Source: Haliscomenobacter sp040403615
GTDB lineage: Bacteria; Bacteroidota; Bacteroidia; Chitinophagales; Saprospiraceae
NCBI RefSeq assembly: GCF_040403615.1
Contig: NZ_JBBAKG010000034.1
Coordinates: 3,581 to 67,580 of the forward strand
Reading direction: 5' to 3'
DNA: 64,000 nt
This document shows positions 17,312 through 25,822 of the stretch, one piece after another. The notes beneath the pieces are model-generated. The model did no database searches. It was not told the origin of the DNA and saw only the letters and a program-made list of their open reading frames with translations. Within the stretch, counting starts at the first letter, position 1, and each line of letters begins with the position of its first letter. The position numbers and the translations under genes are program-made.

Positions 17312-17708
17312 TATAATGATTAGAAAGTCCCAATTGAGTCATCAATTCTGGAAGTGTTGTTTTGCGAATTTCAGCCAATTCTGCTAAACACGACAAACGC
17401 ACCACATTTCTTTCTTCAACAATTTCAGTGAATCCAATAAATTCTTCATTTTCGGCGGAAGTCATTGCTTCATCCTCTAACTTCTGCTTTAGTTCATTAT
17501 ACCGATGGTAAAACCCTTCGTCAAGACCCTTATTTATTTCCAGAAAAAGCTCTGACTCCCGCTTTGACAAGTGAGGAGCTTTTCTTTCCGCAATCATAAA
17601 TCGTCCTTTATGAACAACTTGTTCCAACTCCTCCAATGCAAGCTGCCCCATCTCCGCAAGAATTTGCTCTGGACTGGCTTTGGGTGGTTGAATCTGTACA
17701 TCTGACAT
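17304..17708 (-). CDS. Hypothetical protein paired with the HNH nuclease
   Basis: 134 residues, no recognised family. The chain is highly helical and charged, with the pattern LSKRESELFLEINKGLDEGFYHRYNELKQKLEDE in the middle (a likely coiled coil) and a C-terminal LPELMTQLGLS. No signal or membrane segment. It overlaps the HNH gene by 8 bp, so the two are made together. It may be a partner, inhibitor or DNA-targeting subunit of the nuclease. Function not inferred beyond the pairing. Confidence 0.7.
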   Translation of the reverse strand: MSDVQIQPPKASPEQILAEMGQLALEELEQVVHKGRFMIAERKAPHLSKRESELFLEINKGLDEGFYHRYNELKQKLEDEAMTSAENEEFIGFTEIVEERNVVRLSCLAELAEIRKTTLPELMTQLGLSNHYNG

Positions 17709-17870
17709 GTTTCTATTATTTTATCAAAAAAAATTGATGGAAACCGTTCTCTACAAAAATACGTTTTTTATCCAAAAGAACAACCAAAACAGGAGAAGGC
17801 GGTGTTTCAGTAGCTAAACGTGCTAACTTTGAATTCGCGCACCTCTTCAACTTGAAAGAAACTACTGCAA

Positions 17871-18938
17871 ATGCTCGACAACATCATCGTCAAACTTCTG
17901 CTTTCCCCGCTGGCATTAATCTACGGCATTGGCATCAGCCTGCGCAATGGGATGTACAATGCAGGACTGATCCGTTCGGTTAAATTCAACCTACCCGTCA
18001 TCTCGGTTGGAAATCTTTCCGTAGGTGGGGCCGGAAAAACGCCACACATCGAATACTTGTTGCGGCTTTTGCACCATTACATTGAAGTGGCCACTTTAAG
18101 CAGGGGGTACAAACGCAACACCACAGGCTATCTGGATGTACTCGCCGAGCACAACGCCAGCGAAGTAGGAGACGAACCCTTGCAATTCCGCCGCAAATTC
18201 CCGGATGTAACCGTTACGGTATGTGAAAACAGGGCTTATGGCATCCCCCAGATGGTGGGTCGGCATCCCGAAATTCAGGCCATTCTAATGGATGATGCCT
18301 TTCAGCATCGGGCAGTTACGCCCGGGTTGAATATCATGCTGACGGAATACGGGCGGCCATTTTTCAAAGACTTTTTGTTGCCTTCTGGGCGCTTGCGCGA
18401 GTGGCGCTCGGCCTACCGCAGGGCCGATGTGCTGATTGTGAGCAAGTGTCCAGCGGATTTGACGCTGGAGCAAAAAAATCTAATGATTGAAAAATTGGCG
18501 CCTTTTGCTCATCAGCAAGTGTTTTTCACCCAGTATGTTTACGGCAACCCGTACTACATGTTCAATCAGTCGTATATAAAGGTATTGGACAAAGACACCG
18601 ATGTGCAATTGCTCAGTGCCATTGCTGGAACAGATTACTTGCTGTCGTACCTGGAGCCCAAAGTCGCTACGGTAACCAGCCAGGAATACGCCGATCACCA
18701 CAATTTTTCAACTGAAGATCTTTACGACATTCGGGGTCAGTTTTTGCGCCTGGATTCGCCCAATAAAATCATTGTTACCACCGAAAAAGACGCCATGCGC
18801 CTGGAAGCACACCGGGAATACATTCAGGGAGAAGACCTGCCCATTTTTGTTTTGCCCATTGAGGTTGTGTTTCTTTTTGAGGAGGGGCCAAAATTTGATC
18901 AATTGATCCAAAATTATTTGCTCAATTTTAAAGTTTAA
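17871..18938 (+). CDS. lpxK: Tetraacyldisaccharide 4'-kinase
   Basis: Inner-membrane kinase that phosphorylates the 4' position of the lipid A disaccharide. 355 residues with an N-terminal hydrophobic segment. The P-loop-like motif is VGNLSVGGAGKTPH near residue 48. Further LpxK motifs are ATLSRGYKR, VGDEPLQFRRKF, ILMDDAFQHRAV and the LLPSGRLREWRSAYRRADVLIVSKCP stretch, plus TTEKDAMRL towards the C-terminus. It starts a plus-strand group of envelope lipid genes followed 44 bp later by an acyltransferase. Confidence 0.95.
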   Translation: MLDNIIVKLLLSPLALIYGIGISLRNGMYNAGLIRSVKFNLPVISVGNLSVGGAGKTPHIEYLLRLLHHYIEVATLSRGYKRNTTGYLDVLAEHNASEVGDEPLQFRRKFPDVTVTVCENRAYGIPQMVGRHPEIQAILMDDAFQHRAVTPGLNIMLTEYGRPFFKDFLLPSGRLREWRSAYRRADVLIVSKCPADLTLEQKNLMIEKLAPFAHQQVFFTQYVYGNPYYMFNQSYIKVLDKDTDVQLLSAIAGTDYLLSYLEPKVATVTSQEYADHHNFSTEDLYDIRGQFLRLDSPNKIIVTTEKDAMRLEAHREYIQGEDLPIFVLPIEVVFLFEEGPKFDQLIQNYLLNFKV

Positions 18939-18982
18939 GCGGTCTTGTCTTTAATTTTCCGCAATACCTAAAACTTTCTCTC

Positions 18983-20290
18983 GTGAGTTTGCTACAGCGC
19001 ATCGTTTATACCATATTAAAAGCCCTGATCAAATTGCTGGTCAATGTGTACTACCCCTTCACCAGCATTGTGGGCAAGGAAAAGCTAAAACTTCAGGGGC
19101 CAACCATCATCATTGGCAATCACCCCAATACTTTGATGGATGCGCTCAATGGTGCCATTTGGGTCGATAAATCCATTTATTTTCTGGCTATGGCGCGTTT
19201 ATTTAAACCCGATTGGGTGGGCAGGATTTTACGTTTTTTGTTTTGCATCCCGCTGGAGCGCCGCAAAGACAATGATGGCGGCCCTGTAAACAATGAAGAT
19301 ACCTTCAAACAAGCCATCGAGCACCTTTCCAAACACCGGCATTTGTTCATCGCGCCCGATGGAGGCAATGAGCTGGAGCGCAACTTGTTGCCACTCAAAA
19401 CTGGCACAGCACGCATCAGCTTAAGTGCGGAAGACCACCAGGATTTTCAACTGGGTCTGCGCATCTTGCCTTTGGGGTACACCTATTTTGGGGACAAAAC
19501 CCAGTTTGGCAGTGAGATGCTCATTCAAGCCGGAGAACCCATCATTCTCAAAGATTTTCAAGAAGCATATGCCGCAGATCCTCAAGGCACAGTGCGTAGG
19601 TTGACTGCACTACTGGAAAAGCGCATGCAAGATTTGCTCCTCAACACCAAAGACGAAGAAGAAGACCAACTCCTCCATGTTTTGGAGGAAATCCTGCGGG
19701 ATGATGCACCATTGCCATTGCCTGATTTTTTTCAACGCAGCAAAGCATTGTTGTCCCATTTGCGCAATTTTGCCATTGAGCATGCCGATCACCACGCTGG
19801 ATTTGTAGCTCAGGTACAAGCCTATTCAAAAGCGTTACAATCCGCTCAATTGCGTTCGGGAGCAGTTTACCTGGCTCAGATTGAGGCGACTCAGCGCAAC
19901 CAAAAGCTCTTTTATTTTGGGTTGCTTTCACCGATTTGGGGCTTTGCCTGGGTCAATCATTGGCCAGTATTGGCGCTTTGCAGATGGGTAGTACAGAAAC
20001 TCAACCTGCATGTGGGCTACAAATCTGCTGTTGAAATGTCGGTGGGATTGGTGGCAATGCCCATTTATTATGTGCTGGTATACAATTTAATCAGAAGCTT
20101 CAGCTCCTGGGTGGAAGCCTCCGTCTACATCCTTGCCATGATTGGCACTGGTCTTGTTTCGTTGAAAAACAAAAGGCGCGTTGAAAGTGCTTTGTCTTAT
20201 TTCAAAATGTACAAATTAGGGCCAATCAAAGACAAGTTGAATACAGAACGGAAAGCGATCGGAAATCAACTTCAACAGTTTATTCAATAA
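18983..20290 (+). CDS. 1-acyl-glycerol-3-phosphate acyltransferase-like membrane protein
   Basis: 435-residue member of the PlsC acyltransferase superfamily. The HX4D catalytic motif is seen as NHPNTLMDAL near residue 47. The block FCIPLERRKDNDGGP follows, and a variant of the third motif, APDGGNELERN, near 125. A C-terminal half with two or more membrane helices (about 320-390) is extra to the minimal enzyme. The start is GTG at 18983. It lies between lpxK and a glycosyltransferase, consistent with lipid or glycolipid synthesis at the inner membrane; its exact acyl acceptor is unknown. Confidence 0.87.
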   Translation: MSLLQRIVYTILKALIKLLVNVYYPFTSIVGKEKLKLQGPTIIIGNHPNTLMDALNGAIWVDKSIYFLAMARLFKPDWVGRILRFLFCIPLERRKDNDGGPVNNEDTFKQAIEHLSKHRHLFIAPDGGNELERNLLPLKTGTARISLSAEDHQDFQLGLRILPLGYTYFGDKTQFGSEMLIQAGEPIILKDFQEAYAADPQGTVRRLTALLEKRMQDLLLNTKDEEEDQLLHVLEEILRDDAPLPLPDFFQRSKALLSHLRNFAIEHADHHAGFVAQVQAYSKALQSAQLRSGAVYLAQIEATQRNQKLFYFGLLSPIWGFAWVNHWPVLALCRWVVQKLNLHVGYKSAVEMSVGLVAMPIYYVLVYNLIRSFSSWVEASVYILAMIGTGLVSLKNKRRVESALSYFKMYKLGPIKDKLNTERKAIGNQLQQFIQ

Positions 20291-20297
20291 TTGCCCC

Positions 20298-21419
20298 ATG
20301 ATCTCCTCAATTCTGGCAATTGTCTTTCTGGGTGCAACTTTGGTACAATTGTTGTTTTGGTTATTGTTGTTTTCACGCCTAGCTTACTATCCAGTTGCTG
20401 ATCCAAACCTGTCAAAAACACCTGACGAGAAGCTACCTTCTATATCAGTAGTCATCTGCGGATGTAACGAAGCGGACAATTTTGAAAAATATCTTGACCG
20501 TTTCCTCAGCCAGGACTACCCTTCCTTTGAAGTAATCGTCGTAAACGACAATTCGAGCGATAACAGTGAAAAAATTTTGTTGGAGTTTAAAATAAAATAT
20601 TCGATATTACACGCTGTTACGATTAAAGAGCCGCATCCACCAGGCAAAAAATTTGCTTTGCAGGTGGGTATTGCAGCAGCAAAGTACGATTTGCTTCTTT
20701 TAAGTGATGCAGACTGTTATCCATCCACCCCACTTTGGATGCGTTCAATGCAGTCTGTGATTGAGAAAGATGTTTTTATCGGACTGGGCTACAGTCCATA
20801 TGAATCTCGAAGAGGTTTACTCAACCACTTCATTCGCTTTGAGGCCATTTACACCGCTATTCAGTATTTTTCCTTTTCAATTGTAGGATTACCTTACATG
20901 GGTGTTGGTCGTAATTTGATTTACACAAAATCACTTTACCAACAACAAAACGGTTTTTCCGCACATTTGGACATCGCTTCCGGTGATGACGACTTGTTCG
21001 TCTCTGCTGCTGCGACTGGACGAAATACAGCAGTGATGTTGGCCGCCAAAAGTTTTGTTTTTTCGACCCCCAAATCGACTTGGGGAGGCTACTACCATCA
21101 AAAAACGCGCCATTTGACGACCAGCTCGCGCTACAAACCCGTTCACAAAATAGGTTTGGGTACGCTTGCGGCAAGTCATTTTTTGCATTACTCTGCCGGA
21201 TTGGCTTGGGGTATTGTAGGAGATCAATGGTGCTTAGTATTGGCATTTTACCTGGCGCGAGCCACGGTAGTAGCAATGGTAAGTCGACCTATTTTGAGCC
21301 GTTTGAAATCCCTTTCACTCTGGCCCTGGATACTTTTTCTGGATGTACTTTATCTGTTCTACTATATCGTGTTCGCGCCAGTTTTGATAATCGGCAACCC
21401 ACGAACATGGAAACACTAG
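20298..21419 (+). CDS. Family 2 glycosyltransferase, membrane-anchored
   Basis: 373-residue GT2-type enzyme. One N-terminal transmembrane helix (about 3-25) is followed by the GT-A fold: SISVVICGCNEADNFEKYL, SQDYPSFEVIVVNDNSSD, and the metal-binding DADCYP near residue 140. The acceptor region has SGDDDLFVSAAA. At least two C-terminal hydrophobic segments (about 290-370) re-enter the membrane. It starts 8 bp after the acyltransferase gene and overlaps the downstream sigma factor by 13 bp, so all are one operon. Product sugar-lipid is unknown. Confidence 0.9.
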   Translation: MISSILAIVFLGATLVQLLFWLLLFSRLAYYPVADPNLSKTPDEKLPSISVVICGCNEADNFEKYLDRFLSQDYPSFEVIVVNDNSSDNSEKILLEFKIKYSILHAVTIKEPHPPGKKFALQVGIAAAKYDLLLLSDADCYPSTPLWMRSMQSVIEKDVFIGLGYSPYESRRGLLNHFIRFEAIYTAIQYFSFSIVGLPYMGVGRNLIYTKSLYQQQNGFSAHLDIASGDDDLFVSAAATGRNTAVMLAAKSFVFSTPKSTWGGYYHQKTRHLTTSSRYKPVHKIGLGTLAASHFLHYSAGLAWGIVGDQWCLVLAFYLARATVVAMVSRPILSRLKSLSLWPWILFLDVLYLFYYIVFAPVLIIGNPRTWKH

Positions 21420-22021
21420 CAACACACAAGGCCCGCCGCCGGGGCAAAGACGATCACAGTTTGGTTGAATTGGCGGTAAATGGAAACCAACGCGCTTACA
21501 GTATTTTGATGGAACGACACCAGAGCAATCTGTTGCGTACCATTCAAAAAATTGTACCCAACAGGGTTGACGCAGAAGATCTCGCTCTTGAATCATTCGG
21601 GAAAGCGTTTAGCAATCTCGGCACGTATCGTCCACATTACGCTTTTGGCACCTGGCTACAGCGCATTGCGATCAATCACTGCATTGACCACAAACGCAAA
21701 CGTCGGCTCCAAACCTTATCAATTGACACCCAAGTCAGTGAAGATTTTGAAGGTCGTTTTTCGGAAAACATCCGCGCCAAGGCGCTCAATCCGGAAGAAT
21801 GTCTGATTTCCGCTCAAAAACGCGATTTGATCCGAACGTTGATTACGCAACTCAATGAACGTTACCAGGTCATGGTGGAAATGCGCTATTTTGAAAACCG
21901 TACCTATGCTGAAATTGCTGCCGAAATGTGCGTACCACTTGGTACAGTTAAAGCGCAATTGCACCGGGCAAGGGAAATTCTTCACGACCTTTTGTGTACT
22001 CCTGATGCGGCGGCCTATTAG
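21407..22021 (+). CDS. Sigma-70 family RNA polymerase sigma factor (ECF type)
   Basis: 204-residue sigma factor. The ATG at 21407 is chosen because the protein homology begins there; the frame is open much further back only inside the glycosyltransferase gene. Region 2: SILMERHQSNLLRTIQKIVPNRVDAEDLALESFGKAF and YAFGTWLQRIAINHCIDHKRKR. Region 4: LNERYQVMVEMRYFENRTYAEIAAEMCVPLGTVKAQLHRAREIL. No anti-sigma gene is adjacent. Overlap of 13 bp with the glycosyltransferase ties its expression to the envelope lipid operon. Confidence 0.92.
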   Translation: METLATHKARRRGKDDHSLVELAVNGNQRAYSILMERHQSNLLRTIQKIVPNRVDAEDLALESFGKAFSNLGTYRPHYAFGTWLQRIAINHCIDHKRKRRLQTLSIDTQVSEDFEGRFSENIRAKALNPEECLISAQKRDLIRTLITQLNERYQVMVEMRYFENRTYAEIAAEMCVPLGTVKAQLHRAREILHDLLCTPDAAAY

Positions 22022-22048
22022 CCCCATAGAACAAAGAACAATACTGTA

Positions 22049-22076
22049 GTAGAGACGCGAATCACCGCGTCTCTAC
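22049..22076. terminator. Hairpin after the sigma factor gene
   Basis: GTAGAGACGCG and CGCGTCTCTAC are perfect inverted arms around AATCAC, 28 bp after the sigma stop. The type GTAGAGACGCG..CGCGTCTCTAC is also a familiar dispersed intergenic hairpin in Bacteroidota. Confidence 0.55.
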
Positions 22077-22147
22077 ATTAATATATCTACTGACACGCCA
22101 TTTTGGTTTATTTTAGCATCTTCATGGACAACTAAAACACCCTGAAT

Positions 22148-22969
22148 ATGCGCAAATCGATATTTTTGTTGTGGATGCTTTTTACCTATTGCACAAGTGC
22201 TTGCGATAAAGCTCCTGCCAATTATTATGAAACCTCGAATGCAAAGGATGCCTCAGCTCCACAATCGGAAGCGACTCCTCCTCCACCTCCTCCTGGTGAA
22301 GCTCAAAAACCCAATGTAGAGCCAAATTTCAAACTCAAACTGATCAAAACGGGAACGCTGAAATTTGAAACCTCCAACTTAAAGTCAACTTACCAACGCA
22401 TCCGTCAGGCTGCAGATGCCACTGCTGGTTATTTAAGCAATGAGTTTACGGAAAACGAATACGATCGGATTGTACAAAGCATTACCATCCGAGTCCCTTC
22501 TCGGAATTTCGACCAATTGGTTTCAGCGGTCTCCAAAGGAGTGGATCATTTTGACACCAAAACCATCCAGGCTACCGATGTAACGGAAGAATTTGTAGAC
22601 GCAGAAGCACGACTCAAAACCAAAAAGCAGGTAGAGCAGCGTTACCAAGACTTGCTTAAGCGGGCCAATAAAATATCCGAAATCCTGGAGATTGAAAAGC
22701 AGATTGGAGATTTGCGCGCGGAAATTGAATCGATTGAAGGACGCTTGCGTTTCCTTTCCAATCGGGTGGATTATTCTACGCTGGATATAAGTTTTTACCA
22801 AAAAATAAAAGAAGAAAAGGTAGTCTCGGAAAACAGATTGCTTAAAGCCCTGCGCAATGGTTGGGATGGATTGGTAGATTTTTTCATTGGACTGACTTCC
22901 ATCTGGCCATTCATGATCTTTCTTGGGGTGGTCGGATTTTTCGTGTGGCGCCGATGGTCAAAAAAGTAA
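22148..22969 (+). CDS. DUF4349 domain lipoprotein
   Basis: 273-residue predicted lipoprotein. The signal ends CTSAC, then a low-complexity linker with a run of six prolines (about 45-50). The DUF4349 domain (about 65-265) has KLIKTGTLKFET, the SITIRVPSRNFDQLV segment, VTEEFVDAEARLKTKKQVEQRY and a long coiled coil ISEILEIEKQIGDLRAEIESIEGRL. It ends in one transmembrane helix (IWPFMIFLGVVGFFVW) and a basic tail. So it is probably anchored at both ends in the envelope. Function unknown. A bidirectional terminator separates it from gcvH. Confidence 0.88.
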   Translation: MRKSIFLLWMLFTYCTSACDKAPANYYETSNAKDASAPQSEATPPPPPPGEAQKPNVEPNFKLKLIKTGTLKFETSNLKSTYQRIRQAADATAGYLSNEFTENEYDRIVQSITIRVPSRNFDQLVSAVSKGVDHFDTKTIQATDVTEEFVDAEARLKTKKQVEQRYQDLLKRANKISEILEIEKQIGDLRAEIESIEGRLRFLSNRVDYSTLDISFYQKIKEEKVVSENRLLKALRNGWDGLVDFFIGLTSIWPFMIFLGVVGFFVWRRWSKK

Positions 22970-22980
22970 GTAGTTGGGCA

Positions 22981-23020
22981 AAAAGACACCAGGAGGATTT
23001 TGTCAAACCTGGTGTCTTTT
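22981..23020. terminator. Bidirectional terminator between DUF4349 gene and gcvH
   Basis: AAAAGACACCAGG at 22981-22993 and its exact complement CCTGGTGTCTTTT at 23008-23020 form a strong stem flanked by A- and T-runs, between two convergent genes. Confidence 0.85.
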
Positions 23021-23026
23021 TATTCT

Positions 23027-23407
23027 TTATGCGCCAACGCTACTTGCGTAAGCAGTTGCATCCATCAACCCATCGAGTTGAGCTGGATCACTAATGCTTA
23101 CTTTAATGATCCAACCCTCTCCATAAGGATCAGAGTTGACCAATTCAGGCGTTCCGCTGAGTTTTTCGTTGAGTTCCAAAATGGTGCCATCAACGGGTAA
23201 AAACAAATCGGAAACCGTTTTTACCGCTTCTATTGTTCCAAAAATATCGTTGGCAACCAATTGTTTATTGATGGTTTCTACCTCAACGTAAACGATATCG
23301 CCCAATTCACTTTGGGCAAAATCAGTAATGCCCACGAAAGCGATATCCCCTTCCGTACGAATCCATTCGTGATCGGAAGTATAATGCAAGTTATCTGGAA
23401 AGTTCAT
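23027..23407 (-). CDS. gcvH: Glycine cleavage system H protein
   Basis: Lipoyl-carrying shuttle protein of the glycine cleavage complex, 126 residues from the ATG at 23407, the usual size. The open frame extends upstream into the citrate synthase region but homology starts with MNFPDNLHYTSDHEWIR. The lipoyl-lysine motif is IEAVKTVSDLFLPVDG, with VGITDFAQSELGDIVYVE before it and NSDPYGEGWIIKV after it. It lies 55 bp downstream of gltA on the same strand. The other gcv genes are not in the window. Confidence 0.96.
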   Translation of the reverse strand: MNFPDNLHYTSDHEWIRTEGDIAFVGITDFAQSELGDIVYVEVETINKQLVANDIFGTIEAVKTVSDLFLPVDGTILELNEKLSGTPELVNSDPYGEGWIIKVSISDPAQLDGLMDATAYASSVGA

Positions 23408-23462
23408 ACCTGTGTTTTTAGAGTGTATAAATTTGGTTCTCTTGGTATTAGAAATCTTAGTT

Positions 23463-24776
23463 TTAGGCTTTCTGCGCAGCCAAAAACTGACGAACCCAAT
23501 CGGTGGTAACAGATTTAGGGCGTTCAAGTGGGAAACCCAATGCACGTGACCAGCACAAAGCAGCCAATACACCGAGCGCACGAGAAACGCCAAATAAGAC
23601 CGTATAATAGCCGTATTCTTTTAGGCCATAGTGCACCAACAAGGCGCCAGAGTGTGCATCCACGTTGGGCCATGGGTTTTTGACTTTGCCGAGGCTACTC
23701 AAAATGCCTGGCACAACATCGAATACTTTCCAAACCACTTCTACAACATCGTCGTGGCTGATGTATTCTTTGGCAAACTCCATTTGAGCCATAAAACGTG
23801 GATCAGGGCGGCGCAATACAGCATGACCATAACCTGGTACAACCTGACCTTTGGCCAAAGTAGCATGCACGTAATTGGCAATTTGCTCTTTGGTTGGAGC
23901 AGTCGTACCCAATTCTTCCAACATATCAAAAATCCACTTGATCACTTCCTGGTTTGCGAGGCCGTGGAGTGGCCCAGCCAAAGCGTTCATCCCAGCTGCA
24001 AAAGTCAGGTACGGATCACTAAGCGTAGACCCCACCAAATGGGTAGTATGTGCAGAAGCGTTGCCTCCTTCATGATCGGCGTGGATGGTCAAGTACAAGC
24101 GCATCAAGGCTTTAAAGTCTTCATTTTCAAACCCCAGCATGTGTGCGTAATTGCCAGACCAGTCTTCGGTGGTGCTGGGTGCAATGTGCTGACCAGCAGC
24201 GTAAGTACGGCGATAAATATATGCTGCTACCTGTGGCAAACGGGCGATAAGGTTCATTGTGTCTTCGTAGGTGGCGTCCCAGTATTCATCTTTGCTCATG
24301 CCTTCGTCGTACTTGGCAGCAAAAATACTCTCGGTTTGCATGGCCATGATGGCAATCGAAAACTGGGTCATAGCGTGCGTATTTGCAGGCAGTGAATCCA
24401 GGGTAGTGAAAACGTGAGCTGGAACGGCTCCGCGCTTGCGCCATTCTTCAGTAAGCCAATCTGCTTCAGCCTGAGTAGGCACCTCTCCTACCAGCATGAG
24501 CCAAAAAAGCGCTTCGGGCAGTGGCTCTTTGCCATCCTTGCCTTTTGGTAGTTTCTCTTTGAGCTCCGGAATCGACATGTTCCGAAAGCGGATACCTTCC
24601 ATTGAGTCCAGTTCGGAAGTTTCCCAGACCATCATTTTGATGTCGCGGGCACCACCATAGATCTGACCGAGGTTTACGTCATCCACCATCAATTCACTGT
24701 ACTCTTTGAGCAAGGATTTGATTTCGACCTTTAGTGCGCTGGATTTCTCGTAGAATTTTTTCTTGAGGGTATCCAT
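23463..24776 (-). CDS. gltA: Citrate synthase, mitochondrial/eukaryotic type
   Basis: Condenses oxaloacetate and acetyl-CoA to citrate, the entry step of the citric acid cycle. 437 residues. Catalytic residues are seen in GPLHGLANQE (His), PGYGHAVLRRPDPR (His) and WPNVDAHSG (Asp). The sequence is strikingly like animal mitochondrial citrate synthase: LTIHADHEGGNASAHTTHLV and YYTVLFGVSRALGVLA match that group nearly residue for residue, unlike the hexameric E. coli type. Such enzymes are known in some Bacteroidota. Upstream 384 bp form the divergent region with DUF3109. Confidence 0.95.
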   Translation of the reverse strand: MDTLKKKFYEKSSALKVEIKSLLKEYSELMVDDVNLGQIYGGARDIKMMVWETSELDSMEGIRFRNMSIPELKEKLPKGKDGKEPLPEALFWLMLVGEVPTQAEADWLTEEWRKRGAVPAHVFTTLDSLPANTHAMTQFSIAIMAMQTESIFAAKYDEGMSKDEYWDATYEDTMNLIARLPQVAAYIYRRTYAAGQHIAPSTTEDWSGNYAHMLGFENEDFKALMRLYLTIHADHEGGNASAHTTHLVGSTLSDPYLTFAAGMNALAGPLHGLANQEVIKWIFDMLEELGTTAPTKEQIANYVHATLAKGQVVPGYGHAVLRRPDPRFMAQMEFAKEYISHDDVVEVVWKVFDVVPGILSSLGKVKNPWPNVDAHSGALLVHYGLKEYGYYTVLFGVSRALGVLAALCWSRALGFPLERPKSVTTDWVRQFLAAQKA

Positions 24777-25160
24777 TCAAGTAAGTGTTATGGTTAGTAA
24801 TGTTATTCGTTTGTTTCTTGGGATTGAAATTTCTCACAAATATTTTGTGCAAGTAATTCCGGGCGCAAAAATATTACTTTCAATCCGCCAAATGAAAACT
24901 ATTTGACAGGGATTTACTATTCTGTTGTAATTTATTTTTTCAAAAACACTGGATGTAGGTGGAGAGACCCTTTCGCATTAGAGATGGTTAACGGTCTAGC
25001 TACCCCTAATCAGTGCTAAAATGAAAACGCATCAAGTCTTGAAGGGTTTGCACGTTTTTCGGAGTTTGTGTAAAAATGCAATAATAATTTGGTTTTTTAA
25101 GGCAACCTGAAATTCCTTCTTACTTCTTTTTAGTTTTGCTGTTCAAAAAAGGATTTATCC
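24777..25160. other. Divergent intergenic region between gltA and the DUF3109 gene
   Basis: 384 bp without a supported gene. On the minus strand TATTTTTG at 24866-24873 fits TAnnTTTG about 90 nt before gltA, with TTTG 15 bp further upstream. On the plus strand TAGTTTTG at 25131-25138 fits the same consensus 23 nt before the DUF3109 start. The middle shows no repeat, hairpin or RNA gene that I recognise. Confidence 0.4.
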
Positions 25161-25736
25161 ATGTTGATTGTAAACGATGTATTGGTCAGTGACGATGTGG
25201 TGCAGGAGCATTTCATCTGTGATCTGGATGCCTGCAAAGGTGCCTGCTGCTGGGAAGGGGACTTTGGAGCGCCTTTGGAAAAGGCAGAATTGCCTATTCT
25301 TGACGAGATTTACGATTCCATCAAAGATTTTTTAACTAGCGATGGCCGAGCTGCCATTGAGGAACAAGGCAAGTACGTTTATTTTGAAGAAATGGGCGGC
25401 TATGGTACCCCATTGATTGACCATGCCGCTTGCGCATACCTCACTTACGATCATTTTGGCATTGCCAAGTGTGGCATTGAACTGGCCCATCGGGCGGGAG
25501 TAACGGATTTTCCCAAGCCCATTTCCTGCCACCTTTACCCGATCCGGGTCAAAGCAGATGTACCCGGTTTTGAAGCGCTGAATTACGATAAATGGGACAT
25601 TTGTTCGGCGGCGTGTACGCTAGGTAGGAAAGAAAAAGTACCGGTATACGTTTTTCTGAAAGAACCACTGATTCGGAAGTACGGGGAGGCATTTTATACA
25701 GAACTTTGCGAAGCAGCAAAAGTGTTGGAAGAATGA
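25161..25736 (+). CDS. DUF3109 family protein (cysteine-rich)
   Basis: 191-residue cytoplasmic protein of the DUF3109 family, related to the YkgJ-type cysteine cluster proteins. Cysteines occur in a conserved layout: CDLDACKGACCWEGD near residue 20, CAYLTYDHFGIAKCGIE near 92, ISCHLYPIR near 123 and ICSAACTLG near 148. They probably bind zinc or an iron-sulfur cluster. The reaction is unknown. The gene appears to stand alone, 86 bp before the FtsX-like permease. Confidence 0.87.
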   Translation: MLIVNDVLVSDDVVQEHFICDLDACKGACCWEGDFGAPLEKAELPILDEIYDSIKDFLTSDGRAAIEEQGKYVYFEEMGGYGTPLIDHAACAYLTYDHFGIAKCGIELAHRAGVTDFPKPISCHLYPIRVKADVPGFEALNYDKWDICSAACTLGRKEKVPVYVFLKEPLIRKYGEAFYTELCEAAKVLEE

Positions 25737-25822
25737 GCTGGATTTGCTTTTTCTTACCATGCGTCTAACATCCAATCTTTACCCCTATTTTATTACCTTT
25801 GGGGTTCTAATTTGCAGTTCAC

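Noticed and set aside
21080..21406. Long N-terminal extension of the sigma factor frame
   Set aside because: It runs inside the glycosyltransferase gene in another frame and has no sigma-like sequence; homology begins at the ATG at 21407.
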